A stretch of 64,000 bases of DNA from Zymobacter sp047495495 (GTDB lineage Bacteria > Pseudomonadota > Gammaproteobacteria > Pseudomonadales > Halomonadaceae). The notes beneath the pieces were generated by a model. It was not told the origin of the DNA. It did not search any database and saw only the letters and a list, made by a program, of their open reading frames with translations. The position numbers and the translations under genes were made by a program. Shown here one piece after another: positions 26,106 through 37,400 of this stretch; position 1 is the stretch's first letter; each line of letters opens with the position of its first letter. The DNA lies in NCBI RefSeq assembly GCF_047495495.1, contig NZ_CP179930.1:1178001-1242000 (forward strand), given 5' to 3'.

Positions 26106-27482
26106 ATGACCAAGACCACACTTCGCGCGCCGGAGCTGCTTTCTCCAGCAGGTACTTTCAAGAACATGCGTTACGCCTTCGCTTACGGCGCTGATGCGGT
26201 CTATGCCGGTCAGCCGCGGTATTCGCTGCGCGTACGCAATAACGACTTCAAGATCGACAATCTGCACAAGGGAATCGATTACGCTCACGAGCGCGGCAAG
26301 CAGTTCTACGTCGCGTCTAATATCGCGGCACATAACACCAAGGTAGACACGTACCTGCGTGACATGGCACCGGTGATTGAGGCTAAGCCGGACGCGCTGA
26401 TCATGTCCGACCCAGGGCTGATCATGCTGATTCGTGAGCGCTGGCCAGAGCAGACCGTTCACCTGTCCGTTCAGTCCAACGTCGTCAACTATGCGGCTGT
26501 ACGGTTCTGGCAGCAGCAGGGCATCAAACGCATTATTCTGTCGCGTGAGCTGTCGCTGGATGAAGTGGCGCGCATTCGTCAGGAATGCCCGGATATTGAG
26601 TTGGAAACCTTTGTTCACGGCGCGCTGTGCATCGCCTATTCTGGCCGCTGTCTGCTGTCCGGTTACTTCAACCACCGTGATCCGAACCAGGGTACCTGCA
26701 CCAATGCTTGCCGTTGGAAGTACGACACGGTTGAGGCCACGACCGATGACAGCGGTGATCTGATTCCGGTGGCACAGGTCAGTGGGCAAGCCAATGTCGG
26801 GCGCTGGTCACCGGATGGCCAGAGCCAGCCCGGCACGCTGTCGGCGCTGATCGAAGATACGACGCGTCCCGGAGAGTTGATGCCTGTCGAAGAAGACGAG
26901 CACGGTACCTACATCATGAATTCGCGCGATTTGCGTGCTGTACAGCACGTGCCGCGCCTGACCGAAATGGGTATTCACTCGCTCAAGATCGAAGGCCGTA
27001 CCAAGTCGCCGTACTATGTGGCGCGTACCGCTCAGGTTTACCGTCGTGCGATCGACGATGCCGTGGCCGGTCGTCCGTTCGATATGCGTCTGATGGATGA
27101 GCTCGACAACCTCGCCAACCGTGGCTACACCGAAGGCTTCTATCGTCGTCACGTCCATGATGCCTATCAGAACTATGAGAACGGTCACTCCATTGGTGTG
27201 CATCAGCAGTTCGTGGGCGAAGTGATCCCGGAAGGGTGTACGGCCGATACGCTGGAAATTCGCGTCAAGAACCGCTTCGGTGTCGGCGATACGCTGGAGC
27301 TGATGCTGCCGGGCGGCAATCGCCGCTTCGTGTTGGATGGCATGGTGAAGCGCTCAACGGGTGAACGCATGGACGTCGCGCCGGGTGATGGCCATATCGT
27401 GCGCATCCCGCTGCACGGTGATGCCATCGCACCTGAGCGGTTGCAGTATGGGCTGCTGATGCGTGATCTGCAGTCGGCATAA
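26106..27482 (+). CDS. trhP: tRNA hydroxylation protein TrhP (peptidase U32 family, YegQ)
   Basis: 458-residue member of the U32 family. E. coli TrhP (YegQ) is required for 5-hydroxyuridine at the wobble position of tRNAs in a prephenate-dependent route. Landmarks are LLSPAGTFKNMRYAFAYGAD at the N-terminus, HLSVQSNVVNY, the family signature ETFVHGALCIAYSGRCLLS, and NQGTCTNACRWKY. The last two contain conserved cysteines that may hold an iron-sulphur cluster. The adjacent queuosine genes also concern wobble-base modification, but they run the other way. Confidence 0.9.
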   Translation: MTKTTLRAPELLSPAGTFKNMRYAFAYGADAVYAGQPRYSLRVRNNDFKIDNLHKGIDYAHERGKQFYVASNIAAHNTKVDTYLRDMAPVIEAKPDALIMSDPGLIMLIRERWPEQTVHLSVQSNVVNYAAVRFWQQQGIKRIILSRELSLDEVARIRQECPDIELETFVHGALCIAYSGRCLLSGYFNHRDPNQGTCTNACRWKYDTVEATTDDSGDLIPVAQVSGQANVGRWSPDGQSQPGTLSALIEDTTRPGELMPVEEDEHGTYIMNSRDLRAVQHVPRLTEMGIHSLKIEGRTKSPYYVARTAQVYRRAIDDAVAGRPFDMRLMDELDNLANRGYTEGFYRRHVHDAYQNYENGHSIGVHQQFVGEVIPEGCTADTLEIRVKNRFGVGDTLELMLPGGNRRFVLDGMVKRSTGERMDVAPGDGHIVRIPLHGDAIAPERLQYGLLMRDLQSA

Positions 27483-27502
27483 TCGCTGCCAGGCAGTGAA
27501 TC

Positions 27503-27545
27503 GAAACAGGGCGGAGAGCGTAAGCTTTCCGCCCTGTTTCTTTTT
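27503..27545 (+). terminator. Intrinsic terminator after trhP
   Basis: A perfect 13-bp stem (27503-27515 with 27528-27540) with a 12-nt loop, then T5. Confidence 0.93.
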
Positions 27546-27809
27546 ATAAGCGGCGAGAGAGAATACGGAACGCTGTGTGCGTTTCTGTTCCTTTGTGCAG
27601 GCAACAATAATGCTATGATGATCAGGCAAAAGGAATGACCAGTGTTTGGCTCTATTGCGTGCAGTTTCAGCCTCAATGGGCAATCACTTTTTTATGATCG
27701 ATGCCTGTAGTGTCGATCATTGAGCAGAGAGCGCGGCCTTCATGCCTAAGGCAACGATCACGCAGCGGGCTCGCTCTCTTCAACTCTGCTGGCAAGGGAC
27801 CATCGCCCC
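27546..27809. other. Promoter region of the gene at 27810
   Basis: 264 bases with no gene. It contains an 8-bp inverted repeat (ATGATCGA, 11-base spacer, TCGATCAT; about 27693-27719), a possible operator or attenuator. Confidence 0.35.
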
Positions 27810-28382
27810 ATGAAACTCTTTTATATTGACCGTATCAACGATCACGTACCCGGTGATTTCAATTCGATCGAGAGCTTCCTGACTGCTGTAACGGAATCGC
27901 TGAAGAAAACGACCGAGTTGGATACTGGCAAGCATGATATCGTGCGTGAACTGCTGACCTGTTCTCTTTTGCAGGACACTGACTGCGATGTCGTTGTGCT
28001 GCGCTCCGAGAACAGCCTGATCCTGACAGCCTACAACCACGTCATCGATTACTTCCAGCCGTCCGATGTGGCGCGCAAACCTGTCTACGACCTCGAAATT
28101 CGTCTGATTCCGGACATGGAAGAGCTGAACCCGCAGCAGCATATCCCGACACGTGACGTGTTCGAGTGCTTGCAGCTGACGTCGATCAAGACGGCTGCTG
28201 GCAATGTACGTTCCATTCTTGAACAGGATGGCTGGAACTTCACCGAAAAACCGTTCGTTAAGCAGGAAGAGCCTTCTCATCGTCGCGTACAGATGTTCCG
28301 CAAGGGCGACCACTATATCTTCCTGTCTTTTGCCTGCAATGAACGTCAGCCTGTTCAGGAAAGTGAACAAGCGGATAAGTAA
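27810..28382 (+). CDS. Conserved-looking cytosolic protein, unknown function
   Basis: 190-residue acidic, soluble product (MKLFYIDRINDHVPGDFNSI; ending in a Gln/Glu-rich tail). Codon use and GC match neighbouring core genes, so it is very likely a real gene. It has no signal peptide, membrane segment, or catalytic motif I recognise. Hydrophobic and charged segments alternate (DVVVLRSENSLILTAYNHVI; HYIFLSFACNERQ), suggesting an alpha/beta domain. The ribosome site is unclear. Confidence 0.75.
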   Translation: MKLFYIDRINDHVPGDFNSIESFLTAVTESLKKTTELDTGKHDIVRELLTCSLLQDTDCDVVVLRSENSLILTAYNHVIDYFQPSDVARKPVYDLEIRLIPDMEELNPQQHIPTRDVFECLQLTSIKTAAGNVRSILEQDGWNFTEKPFVKQEEPSHRRVQMFRKGDHYIFLSFACNERQPVQESEQADK

Positions 28383-28653
28383 GTGTAGGGTCGTTTCAAT
28401 ATCTTAATATTGAAATAATGCTATATTGAGGTGCGCTGGTTATATGAAATAACCGGCGCATCAAGGCGTATCCGGTTATCAACTGCTTACTTGTTGGTCT
28501 TTATCATTAGCCTAGTGGCATCATCCGCACCATGCCATATCTACTACGCCCAATAAGTTTAGATGTTCACAGTTTGATCGTATATTTACGGCTTTCTTCA
28601 AATTAAAAGCGCATGAGCTATTGCTGATACGAATGGGCGGCAGCATCATGCTG

Positions 28654-29217
28654 CTCAACGCCTCAACGCCTCAACGCCTCAACGCCTCAACGCCTCAACG
28701 CCTCAACGCCTCAACGCCTCAACGCCTCAACGCCTCAACGCCTCAACGCCTCAACGCCTCAACGCCTCAACGCCTCAACGCCTCAACGCCTCAACGCCTC
28801 AACGCCTCAACGCCTCAACGCCTCAACGCCTCAACGCCTCAACGCCTCAACGCCTCAACGCCTCAACGCCTCAACGCCTCAACGCCTCAACGCCTCAACG
28901 CCTCAACGCCTCAACGCCTCAACGCCTCAACGCCTCAGCCAACGCCTCAACGCCTCAACGCCTCAACGCCTCAACGCCTCAACGCCTCAACGCCTCAACG
29001 CCTCAACGCCTCAACGCCTCAACGCCTCAACGCCTCAACGCCTCAACGCCTCAACGCCTCAACGCCTCAACGCCTCAACGCCTCAACGCCTCAACGCCTC
29101 AACGCCTCAACGCCTCAACGCCTCAACGCCTCAACGCCTCAACGCCTCAACGCCTCAACGCCTCAACGCCTCAACGCCTCAACGCCTCAACGCCTCAACG
29201 CCTCAACGCCTCAACGC
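28654..29217. repeat. Octamer tandem array, CTCAACGC, 35 + 34 perfect copies
   Basis: 35 perfect copies (28654-28933), one irregular 12-base unit CTCAGCCAACGC (28934-28945), then 34 perfect copies (28946-29217). The array ends about 340 bases before cdiB. All plus-strand frames are open through it (artificial eight-residue repeat); the minus strand has regular stops, so the long plus frame is a by-product of the repeat. The position ahead of a two-partner secretion operon recalls the promoter repeats of Haemophilus hmw adhesin genes. Confidence 0.97.
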
Positions 29218-29559
29218 CTAGTTATTTAGTGTGTTTTTAGTAAGCAAATACTTAGCAGAGTATTTAGGGTTATTTTTTGTAATTTATGTTGTTGAATTGT
29301 GTTTTTGAACATCTTGCGGGGCGAGAGAGAAGTTGGCACTGAGGTAAGTAATTCCTCTCGTAATATACCCTTATTTTTATTTTATCCGGTGGTGAAAACG
29401 GCCGAAATAATAAAGGACTAATGAAAGAGTTGATAGCAGGCGATCAATGCTAAGTGACTACTTAGGCCATGGCACATTATTAATATGACGTGTAAATATG
29501 TGCACGATTTTTCACATTATACAAAGCCGAAATTATAACGAATGGGCGGGGATAAGCGG
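29218..29559 (+). promoter_or_regulatory. Upstream region of cdiBA
   Basis: 342 AT-rich bases between the octamer array and cdiB, presumably holding the operon promoter. A 6-bp inverted repeat CTAAGT-GACT-ACTTAG lies at 29450-29465. A TTCACATTATACAAA stretch near 29510-29524 is a possible -10 region. The exact promoter is not assigned. Confidence 0.4.
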
Positions 29560-31269
29560 ATGGCTGAGATCACCTGGGGTGGGGCACGCATTGCGATCCT
29601 GATGCTGGCGTTGGCGGGCAGCAATGCGGTGTGGGCGGAGCCGTCATCGGTTAACGATAAACTCTTGCGTCACCAGCAGACCCAGCAGCAAGCGCGTGAT
29701 GCACAGCTGGCGCCGCCTACCCCTGATATCCGCTTTGGTGTCGAGGGCCGTGGCACGGGGGCTTCTGCCTACCCCGCTGAGTTTCCGTGTTTCATGATCC
29801 GGCATGTGCACATCGACAATGCTGATCGTCTGCCGGGCTGGGCTGTACGTGAGCTGCAACGCGCAAGCGAGCCAGCGCTGAACCAGTGCCTCGGCTCCAA
29901 GGGGATCAATCTGTTGATGGCTCAGCTACAGGATCGCCTGATTGATCATGGCTGGGTGACCACACGCGTGCTGGCCCCGCCACAGAACATGCTGTATGGG
30001 CAGCTTCATCTCAGCGTCATGCCCGGTACCGTTCGCGAGATACGTTTTGCCGAAGGCAGTGATTCGCGGGTTTGGCTGCCCGCTGCGATACCGGCGGCTT
30101 CAGGGGACCTGCTTGACCTGCGGGATATCGAACAAGGGCTGGAGAATCTACAACGTTTACCGGGTGTGCAGGCAAGAATGGCGCTGCGGCCGGGGGCTGC
30201 GCCGGGTGAGAGCGATATCGTGTTGACCCGCCAGCAGCAGAATCAGCTGCGCTGGGGGGCATGGCTGGACGATACCGGCACCAAAGCGACGGGACGTAAG
30301 CAGGGGGGCGTTATGTTGGCGCTCGATAATCCGCTGGGTCTGAACGATATGTTTCAGTTGACTGCCAGCCGCGATACGGCCTTCATCCGCGAGCGGCATT
30401 CGCGCAACTACGGTCTGCAGTATTCCGTGCCCTACGGGTATTGGAAACTGGGGATCAGTGCCAGTGACTATGACTATCGGCGTACCGTGGCAGGCTGGGG
30501 TGGTCGTACTTATGACTATACCGGTAGCAGCCACATGATGGACGTATCGCTATCACGCCTATTGCACCGAGGCACCTTCCACAAAACGACACTGGCGACC
30601 GATGTCATGACCCGCCAGTCCCGCAGTTTCATCAACGGCACTGAAATCGACGTCCAGCATCGCGAGACGACGCACTGGGGGCTGGCGCTCGATCATCGAC
30701 AGTATCTTGGGGCCGCTACTTTGGATATGGGGGCTCGCTACACGCGCGGTGTGCGGGCCTTCGGTGCCCATCCAGCGCCAGAGGAAGCCGTCGGCGATGC
30801 CACTGCGCTCTCGCGTATCTTCGGGCTATCGGCGCATGCCACGGTGCCTTTCCACCTTTTCGGTCAGTCCTTACGCTACCAGTCTCAGTACCAGTATCAG
30901 CGCAGCAATACCCCTCTGACGGCCCAAGAGCAGTTCGCCATCGGCAACCGTTGGACCGTTCGCGGCTTCGATGGCGAGAACACGCTGAGCGCTGACGAAG
31001 GCTGGTATTGGCGCAACGAACTGGGCTGGCAGATACCGGCGACGCAGCAAGAACTGTATGTCGCACTTGATCACGGTGAAGTCGACGGCAATGGCAGCGA
31101 GCTGCTAGCCGGCAAGCGGTTGACGGGGGATGCGCTTGGCATCCGCGGCCACCTCTGTGGCACTGACTATGACCTGTTCGTATCGCACCCCGTTTCACAG
31201 CCAGAGAATTTTCGCACCTCAAGCGTTACCGCGGGCTTTTCGCTGAGCTGGCAGGGTGGCTTCTTCTAG
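29560..31269 (+). CDS. cdiB: CdiB/ShlB-type outer-membrane two-partner transporter
   Basis: Outer-membrane beta-barrel that exports the CdiA protein encoded next to it. I chose the ATG at 29560 because GGGGATAAGCGG precedes it; an in-frame ATG at 29542 has no ribosome site. The 569-residue product has a signal peptide (ITWGGARIAILMLALAGSNA, cleavage near VWA|EP). POTRA domains follow, with a likely disulphide (FPCFMIRHV and NQCLGSKG). Last comes a 16-strand-type barrel ending in Phe (SLSWQGGFF). The conserved barrel motif TVRGFDGENTLSADEGWYWR is intact. It is followed after 146 bases by cdiA, the standard cdiBAI order. Confidence 0.94.
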   Translation: MAEITWGGARIAILMLALAGSNAVWAEPSSVNDKLLRHQQTQQQARDAQLAPPTPDIRFGVEGRGTGASAYPAEFPCFMIRHVHIDNADRLPGWAVRELQRASEPALNQCLGSKGINLLMAQLQDRLIDHGWVTTRVLAPPQNMLYGQLHLSVMPGTVREIRFAEGSDSRVWLPAAIPAASGDLLDLRDIEQGLENLQRLPGVQARMALRPGAAPGESDIVLTRQQQNQLRWGAWLDDTGTKATGRKQGGVMLALDNPLGLNDMFQLTASRDTAFIRERHSRNYGLQYSVPYGYWKLGISASDYDYRRTVAGWGGRTYDYTGSSHMMDVSLSRLLHRGTFHKTTLATDVMTRQSRSFINGTEIDVQHRETTHWGLALDHRQYLGAATLDMGARYTRGVRAFGAHPAPEEAVGDATALSRIFGLSAHATVPFHLFGQSLRYQSQYQYQRSNTPLTAQEQFAIGNRWTVRGFDGENTLSADEGWYWRNELGWQIPATQQELYVALDHGEVDGNGSELLAGKRLTGDALGIRGHLCGTDYDLFVSHPVSQPENFRTSSVTAGFSLSWQGGFF

Positions 31270-31415
31270 TGAGTCCTGAAGTAAAGCGGTGGCCGATGCG
31301 TCGGCCTACCTAGTGTGCCCTTAACACAATATGAAGTACCCCGTGACATGGCAGATGCCGTATCGCGAGGGTGCCACACACCTCATTTTCGTCTGTCTTT
31401 GCAGGGATATTGGCC

Positions 31416-34400
31416 ATGAATAGACATCTCTATCGGATCGTCTTCAACAAGGCGCGTGGGCTTTTGATGGTGGCCGCTGAACGTACGACCAGTCGTACGG
31501 CGGCGGCATCTTCACAAGGTGAACGTCGTTCGATGTCGACGCATGTGCTGCCTTCTGCAGTGCTGTCCGTGCTTGTGGCGGCCATTGCTGCCGGGGCAGT
31601 GCCGCTGGCATATGCCGATATCGTGGCCGACGGCCGTGCGCCCGGGTCGCAGCAGCCCACCATCATCGAGACGGCCAGTGGCCGTCCCCAAGTCAATATC
31701 CAGACGCCGAATGCAGACGGGGTGTCGCACAACGTTTATCGCCAGTTCGATGTGGATGCCCACGGCGCCATTCTTAATAACAGTCGCCAGGCCGTATCGA
31801 CGCAGCTGGGGGGGTATGTCGATGCCAACCCTTGGCTTTCCCACGGGGAAGCTCGGGTCATTCTTAACGAAGTTAATTCGCCCAACCCTAGCCAGCTCAA
31901 GGGCTGGGTTGAAGTAGCGGGGCGGCGGGCCGATGTCGTGGTGGCGAACCCTTCCGGTATTCACTGTGATGGCTGCGGCTTCATCAACGCGGATCGCGGC
32001 ATGCTGACCACCGGGCGGCCAATGATGGACGGTGACCGCTTCAACGGGGTGACCGTCGAGCAGGGAACGGTTGCCATTGACGGTGCGGGGCTGGATGCGC
32101 GGCAGACGAGCCACACCGACATTATTGCCCGTGCCGTTAGCGTCAACGCTCAGGTGCACGGTAGCGATGTCAGCGTTATTACCGGCGCGAACACAGTCGA
32201 TACGCGTGACGCCCAGCATCCGGTCATCACGCCGATCAAGGGCAAGGGAGAAACGCCCGAGGTGGCATTGGACGTATCTGCTCTGGGGGGCATGTACGCC
32301 AATCGCATTGTGATGGTTGGCACTGAGAAAGGTGTTGGGGTGCACAACGCTGGGGTGATCGGTGCATCAGCGGGTGAAGTGGCCATTACCACCAACGGCC
32401 AGCTGGTCAATGCCGGTACGCTGAAAGGGGGCGCGCAAGGCGTCTCGCTGTCAGCGCAGGATGGGGTGATCAACCAAGGGAAGCTGACGTCTGACGGCGG
32501 CACGCTGTCGCTCGACAGTCCTACGCCTTTGCGCAACGAGGGGCAGCTTGTTGCGGGAGGGGATCTGACGCTGGTGGCTCCTGAGATCACGTCCAGCGAG
32601 GCCAGCGTACTGGCCGCGGGGGTCGATCATGACGGGCACCTGACACAGCCGGGCAAGATGGTGATCCAGGCCAGTGAGAAGGTCGAGGTGCATGGCAAGG
32701 TGCTGGCGACCGATGCTGTGACGGCCAGTGCGCCGCAGATATCAGCAACCGGGGCGCAGATCGCTGCGCATAACGTATCGCTGAACGGCAGGCAGATTGA
32801 TACCTCATCGGCGCGCGTACAGGCGTCGTCCATGAATGTGGCGGCCGAAGATGGCGTACGCAATCGCCAAGGGCACTGGCAGGCTGAGCGGGTCACGGTG
32901 ACGACACCCGCGTTGGACAATCAGAGCGGACGTATCGTGCATACCGGTCAGGATGCTCTGAGCATCGCCACCGTTGCCCTCGACAATACCGGTGGCGTGG
33001 TGGCCACCACGCAGGCCGATATGGCGTTGACGTCTGGTCAGGCGCTAGACAACAACGGCGGGACGCTGTCGAGCCATGGGCAGCTCAGCATCGATGCGCA
33101 CGGCATCAACAGTGCCGGCGGTACGGTCGATGCTGGCAGCGACCTGATGCTAGAGGCTCACGGCAAAGCGGTTGCCTCCCGTGGCGGCAGTATGGCGGCG
33201 GGGCGTCGGCTCAGCGTGACAGGCGGGGCTCTCGACAACGCGGGGGGCCAGTTGATCGCAGGGCAGCAGGTCGACGTCGATACCCATCAGCAGCTACTGA
33301 ACAATACCGGCGGCATCATTCAGGCCGATGAAGGTAAGACTTCGCTGGCAACCGGTACGCTGGTCAATGCGAACGGAACTGTTCAGGGCAAAGGGTTGAA
33401 CGTGGATACCCACGGCCAGCGTCTCGACAATCACAATACGGCTGACCGCGGGCTGATCAGTCGCGGTGACATGGTGCTCAAAGCGGGGGAGGTCGACAGC
33501 CATCATGGCCGCATCGGTAGCTTTGGCAGCCTGACCTTCACGGCCGCCAACGTGATGAACGATGATGGCTTACTGCAGGCAGGCAAGAAGCTGACACTGA
33601 CCGCAGAAGAGGTCAGCTCCAAAGCCGGTACGGTGATGAGTCGTGGGGGTGACGCGGAACTCTCTACTCAGACCCTCGATAACACCGGGGGCCTAATTCA
33701 GTCCGCTGGTGGTTTGTCGATCGACACGCATGGGCAATCCCTCGATAACCGCTCGACCGCTGACAGAGGGCTGGTGAGTCAAGGGGCCATGACGTTGGCT
33801 TCTGGAGTGCTGCAGAACGACAACGGACGAATCGTCGGACTAGACGCGTTGAGCCTGCAGGCAGGCGATGTCGCTAACGGGCACGGTGTCATTGAAGCGG
33901 CTCGCACGGTAGCGCTGGATACGGCCACCTTAAACAGTTCGGCCGGACGTGTAGCTGCGGGTGATGCGCTGAGCATCGACACCCATGGACATGCGCTGAC
34001 CAACACCGATAGCGGTGATGATGCGGGCATCATGGCCTCCGGCGATCTGACCGTTCAAGCGGGGCAGGTCGACAATGCTAACGGCTATCTGGCAGGCCAT
34101 GGCAAGACCAGTATCGTTGCGGGTGCATTGAGTAACGCGGCGGGTACCGTCGTTGGCAATGGGGGGCTGATGCTGTCGACTCAGGCATTTGACAACCGTC
34201 ATGGCCATCTTCAGACACCGGTAGCCCTGTCAGTGGATACGCATGGGCAGTCACTCGACAACCGCGAGGGCACCATTGTTGGTGATCAGGGGCTCCTGCT
34301 CGACAGCGGCATGCTTGATAACCGCCAAGGTATCGTCAGCGGGCAGCAAGCGCTCACGGTCGATACGCACGCGGGTGTACTGGATAACCGCCAGGGACAG

Positions 34401-37400
34401 CTCATGGCCTCCGGCGCGCTCAGCCTTGAGGGGGGCGAGCTGCATAACAGCGCAGGACAGATCCAGACCGTTGATGGCGGGCACCTGATCTTCACCCGCG
34501 TGCTCGACAATGCCGACGGCGGACTTATTCGAGCCAATGGCACGCTGGCACTAAAAAGTGCGCTCATTGATAACCGTGCCACTCGCACTGCCGGTGGGAT
34601 CGAAGCCAATGCACTAACGCTCAACGCTGACCGCATCGACAACCGCAGGGGTCTACTGCGGGCGGGCGATGCTCTGACACTGATGCCGACAGTTCAGGTG
34701 GACAACCGTGATGGCCTGATTACCGCCAACGGTGCGCTATCGCTTAAGGGTACGCCGAACACGGTGCTGGAGAGCGCTGAGGGTACGTTAATTGGTAACC
34801 GTGTCGATGTGGCGGTAGGCAGCCTGCCGCGCGAAGGGCATCTGCTGTCGCAGGGGGATTTGACGCTTGATGTTAAGAACAGCATTGATCATCACGGTGA
34901 ACTCAAGGCCAATCGCGACCTTTCGATCACCACCGAAGGACGCCTCGATAACCACAGCCTCATTCAGGCCGGTGGCGCACTGACGCTCAATGCGCAGGCT
35001 ATAAGCAACGACCGCGATGGCGAGATGAGCGGTGAACGCGTATCGCTATCGGCACGCGATACGCTGACCCACCGTGGCTTGATCGACGGCGATACGGTAT
35101 TCGTGAAGGCTGGCACCTTCGATAACCTGGGCACAGGGCGTCTTTATGGCGATCACTTGGCTGTATCTGCGACGACCCTCAACAACCTGCCGGAGCAGGG
35201 AACGGCGCCGGTAATCGCCGCGCGCGAGCGTCTTGATATCGCAGCCGGGACATTGATCAACCGTGACCACGCGCTGCTTTATAGCCAAGGTGATATGGCC
35301 GTAGGCGGTGCGCTGGATGAGCAGCAGCACGCTACGGGCAGTGCTGGGCGACTGGACAACCTCAGTGCCAGCATCGAAACGATGGGCAACCTATCGCTGG
35401 CAGCGGACGAGATCAACAACCGCGACCTGCATGTGGTGACGTCTGGGGCATCGGACATTATTTCGTCCGTGGTCGTGCATGAATTGCAACCGGAAGGGGA
35501 TGCAAAGCGCTACAGCGACAGTGAAGCCAAAGTCATACGCGCTTATGAGAAACGCGACAATCTTCAATATCCTGGGGGGCGAACGGAGCGCTGGAAGGAA
35601 TACAGATACACGCGTTTCATTCAAGAAGGACACATCGAAAAAGATGACCCTGCCATCATACGGGCCGGGGGGGACATCAGCCTCAAATCGTCGATATTGA
35701 ATGCTTATAACAGCAAGGTACTAGCGGGCCAGCAATTGTCGGTTGACAGTCACCGGCTCAATAACATCGACGTCAAGATTCAGCGTAAAGAAACCGAAGG
35801 TGAGTTGGTAGGAAGCAATACTCGCAACCCAACGTTCAAGGCTGGGCAAGTAACGGACTACTGGCCAGCTGTACATAAAGGAAGTCGTCATGGTAGCGGC
35901 CGTCGCCATAAAACAGACGTTACGCGTAGCTCGGCGACAGGCTACGGCATCTACCAGAAGTCCTACGATGTCGGCCTGAGTACCGTCAGCTATAAAAGCA
36001 TGCAGGTTAGCGTGCCGGAGCAACGCCTTCTGCCCACCAGTACGCTGGCACCGGTAGCGGCAGATCAACAGGCCGCACTTCAGCAGGCAGGCTCTCCTTC
36101 CCGCAGCGCGGCATCTGTCCGTACGGTACCGGCCATCACATTGGGCAACAGCGATGCAGGTGCAGGGCAGCCTGAACTTCCTGGGACATTGACGGCGGCT
36201 GCCGCCCTCAATACGACGAAAGCTTCCACTGCCCCGATCGTTATTCGTACGCTGGCGCTTGATACCACGCTACCGGATAGCGCGCTTTTCACGCCGACCC
36301 ACGATAGCGATAGCCATTACCTGATTGAGACCGATCCCCGCTTCACCCAGTACAAGCAGTGGCTGGGAACCGACTATATGCGTGAGCGTCTGTCCGAGTC
36401 GCCGACTCGAATGCACAAGCGTTTGGGCGATGGCTTCTACGAGCAGCAACTGGTGCGCGATCAGGTGATGCGTCTGACCGGACAGCGCTATCTCGACGGT
36501 TTCGACAACGACGATACTCAGTTCAAATCACTGATGAACGATGGTATCGCCTTTGCGAATCGGTATGGTCTGACGCCGGGCGTCGAGCTATCCGCGGAGC
36601 AGATGGCGCTGTTGACCAGCGATATCGTATGGCTGGTGGATCGCAACGTGACACTGGCAGACGGTTCGGTAGAGACCGTGACTGTGCCGCAGGTGTATGC
36701 CCACCTGCATGAAGGCGACCTGGCGGGTAATGGCTCATTGCTGAATGGCCGTGATGTAGCGCTCCAGACCGATACCTTGGTGAATGACGGGCAGATTGCC
36801 AGTCGCGAGCGTACCCGTATCGCCGCAACTGACGTGACCAACAGTGGCACGCTCAGCGGCAACCGCGTTGAGGTCAGTGCGGGCCATGACCTGAGCAATA
36901 TCGGCGGTCGTATTCAAGGGCAGCAGGCGGTCACCTTAGAGGCCGGCCATGACCTGACCAGTGCCAGTACCTTCAACGAAAACGCCAAGGAGCGTTATCG
37001 GAATCGACAGGCTGGCATTTATACCGAGAGCGACAATGGCGCTCTGACGCTGACCGCACTCAACAATATTTCACTGACCGCTTCCGAGGTACTCAACGCT
37101 GGGGATAATGGCAAGCTGGCGTTAACGGCGGGGAGCGATATCGCTCTGGGTACAGAAGCCACCCATGACGGTTACAGCTTCGACTTCGGCAAGGGCACCT
37201 ATTCGCGTGAAGCGACAAGTTCGGAACAAGGTAGTCAGCTGATCAGCAATGGGGAGATCCAGTTGGCCGCGGGTCAGGACATCCGGCTTAAGGCGGCCGA
37301 CGTGTCGGCGCAGCAAGGGATTAACGTGCAGGCGGGGCGCAACGTTGCGCTGAGTGCTGGGCAGGAAACGGCCGATCTGGTCAATCATACGCATACGGTG

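Noticed and set aside
26040..26789. Minus-strand open frame opposite trhP
   Set aside because: Antisense shadow; trhP has clear family motifs.
28654..29217. CRISPR array
   Set aside because: Units are contiguous with no spacers, and no cas genes are present.
28621..29229. 202-codon open frame with an eight-residue repeat across the CTCAACGC array
   Set aside because: Same reason; the frame consists almost entirely of the repeat and has no Shine-Dalgarno or signal sequence.
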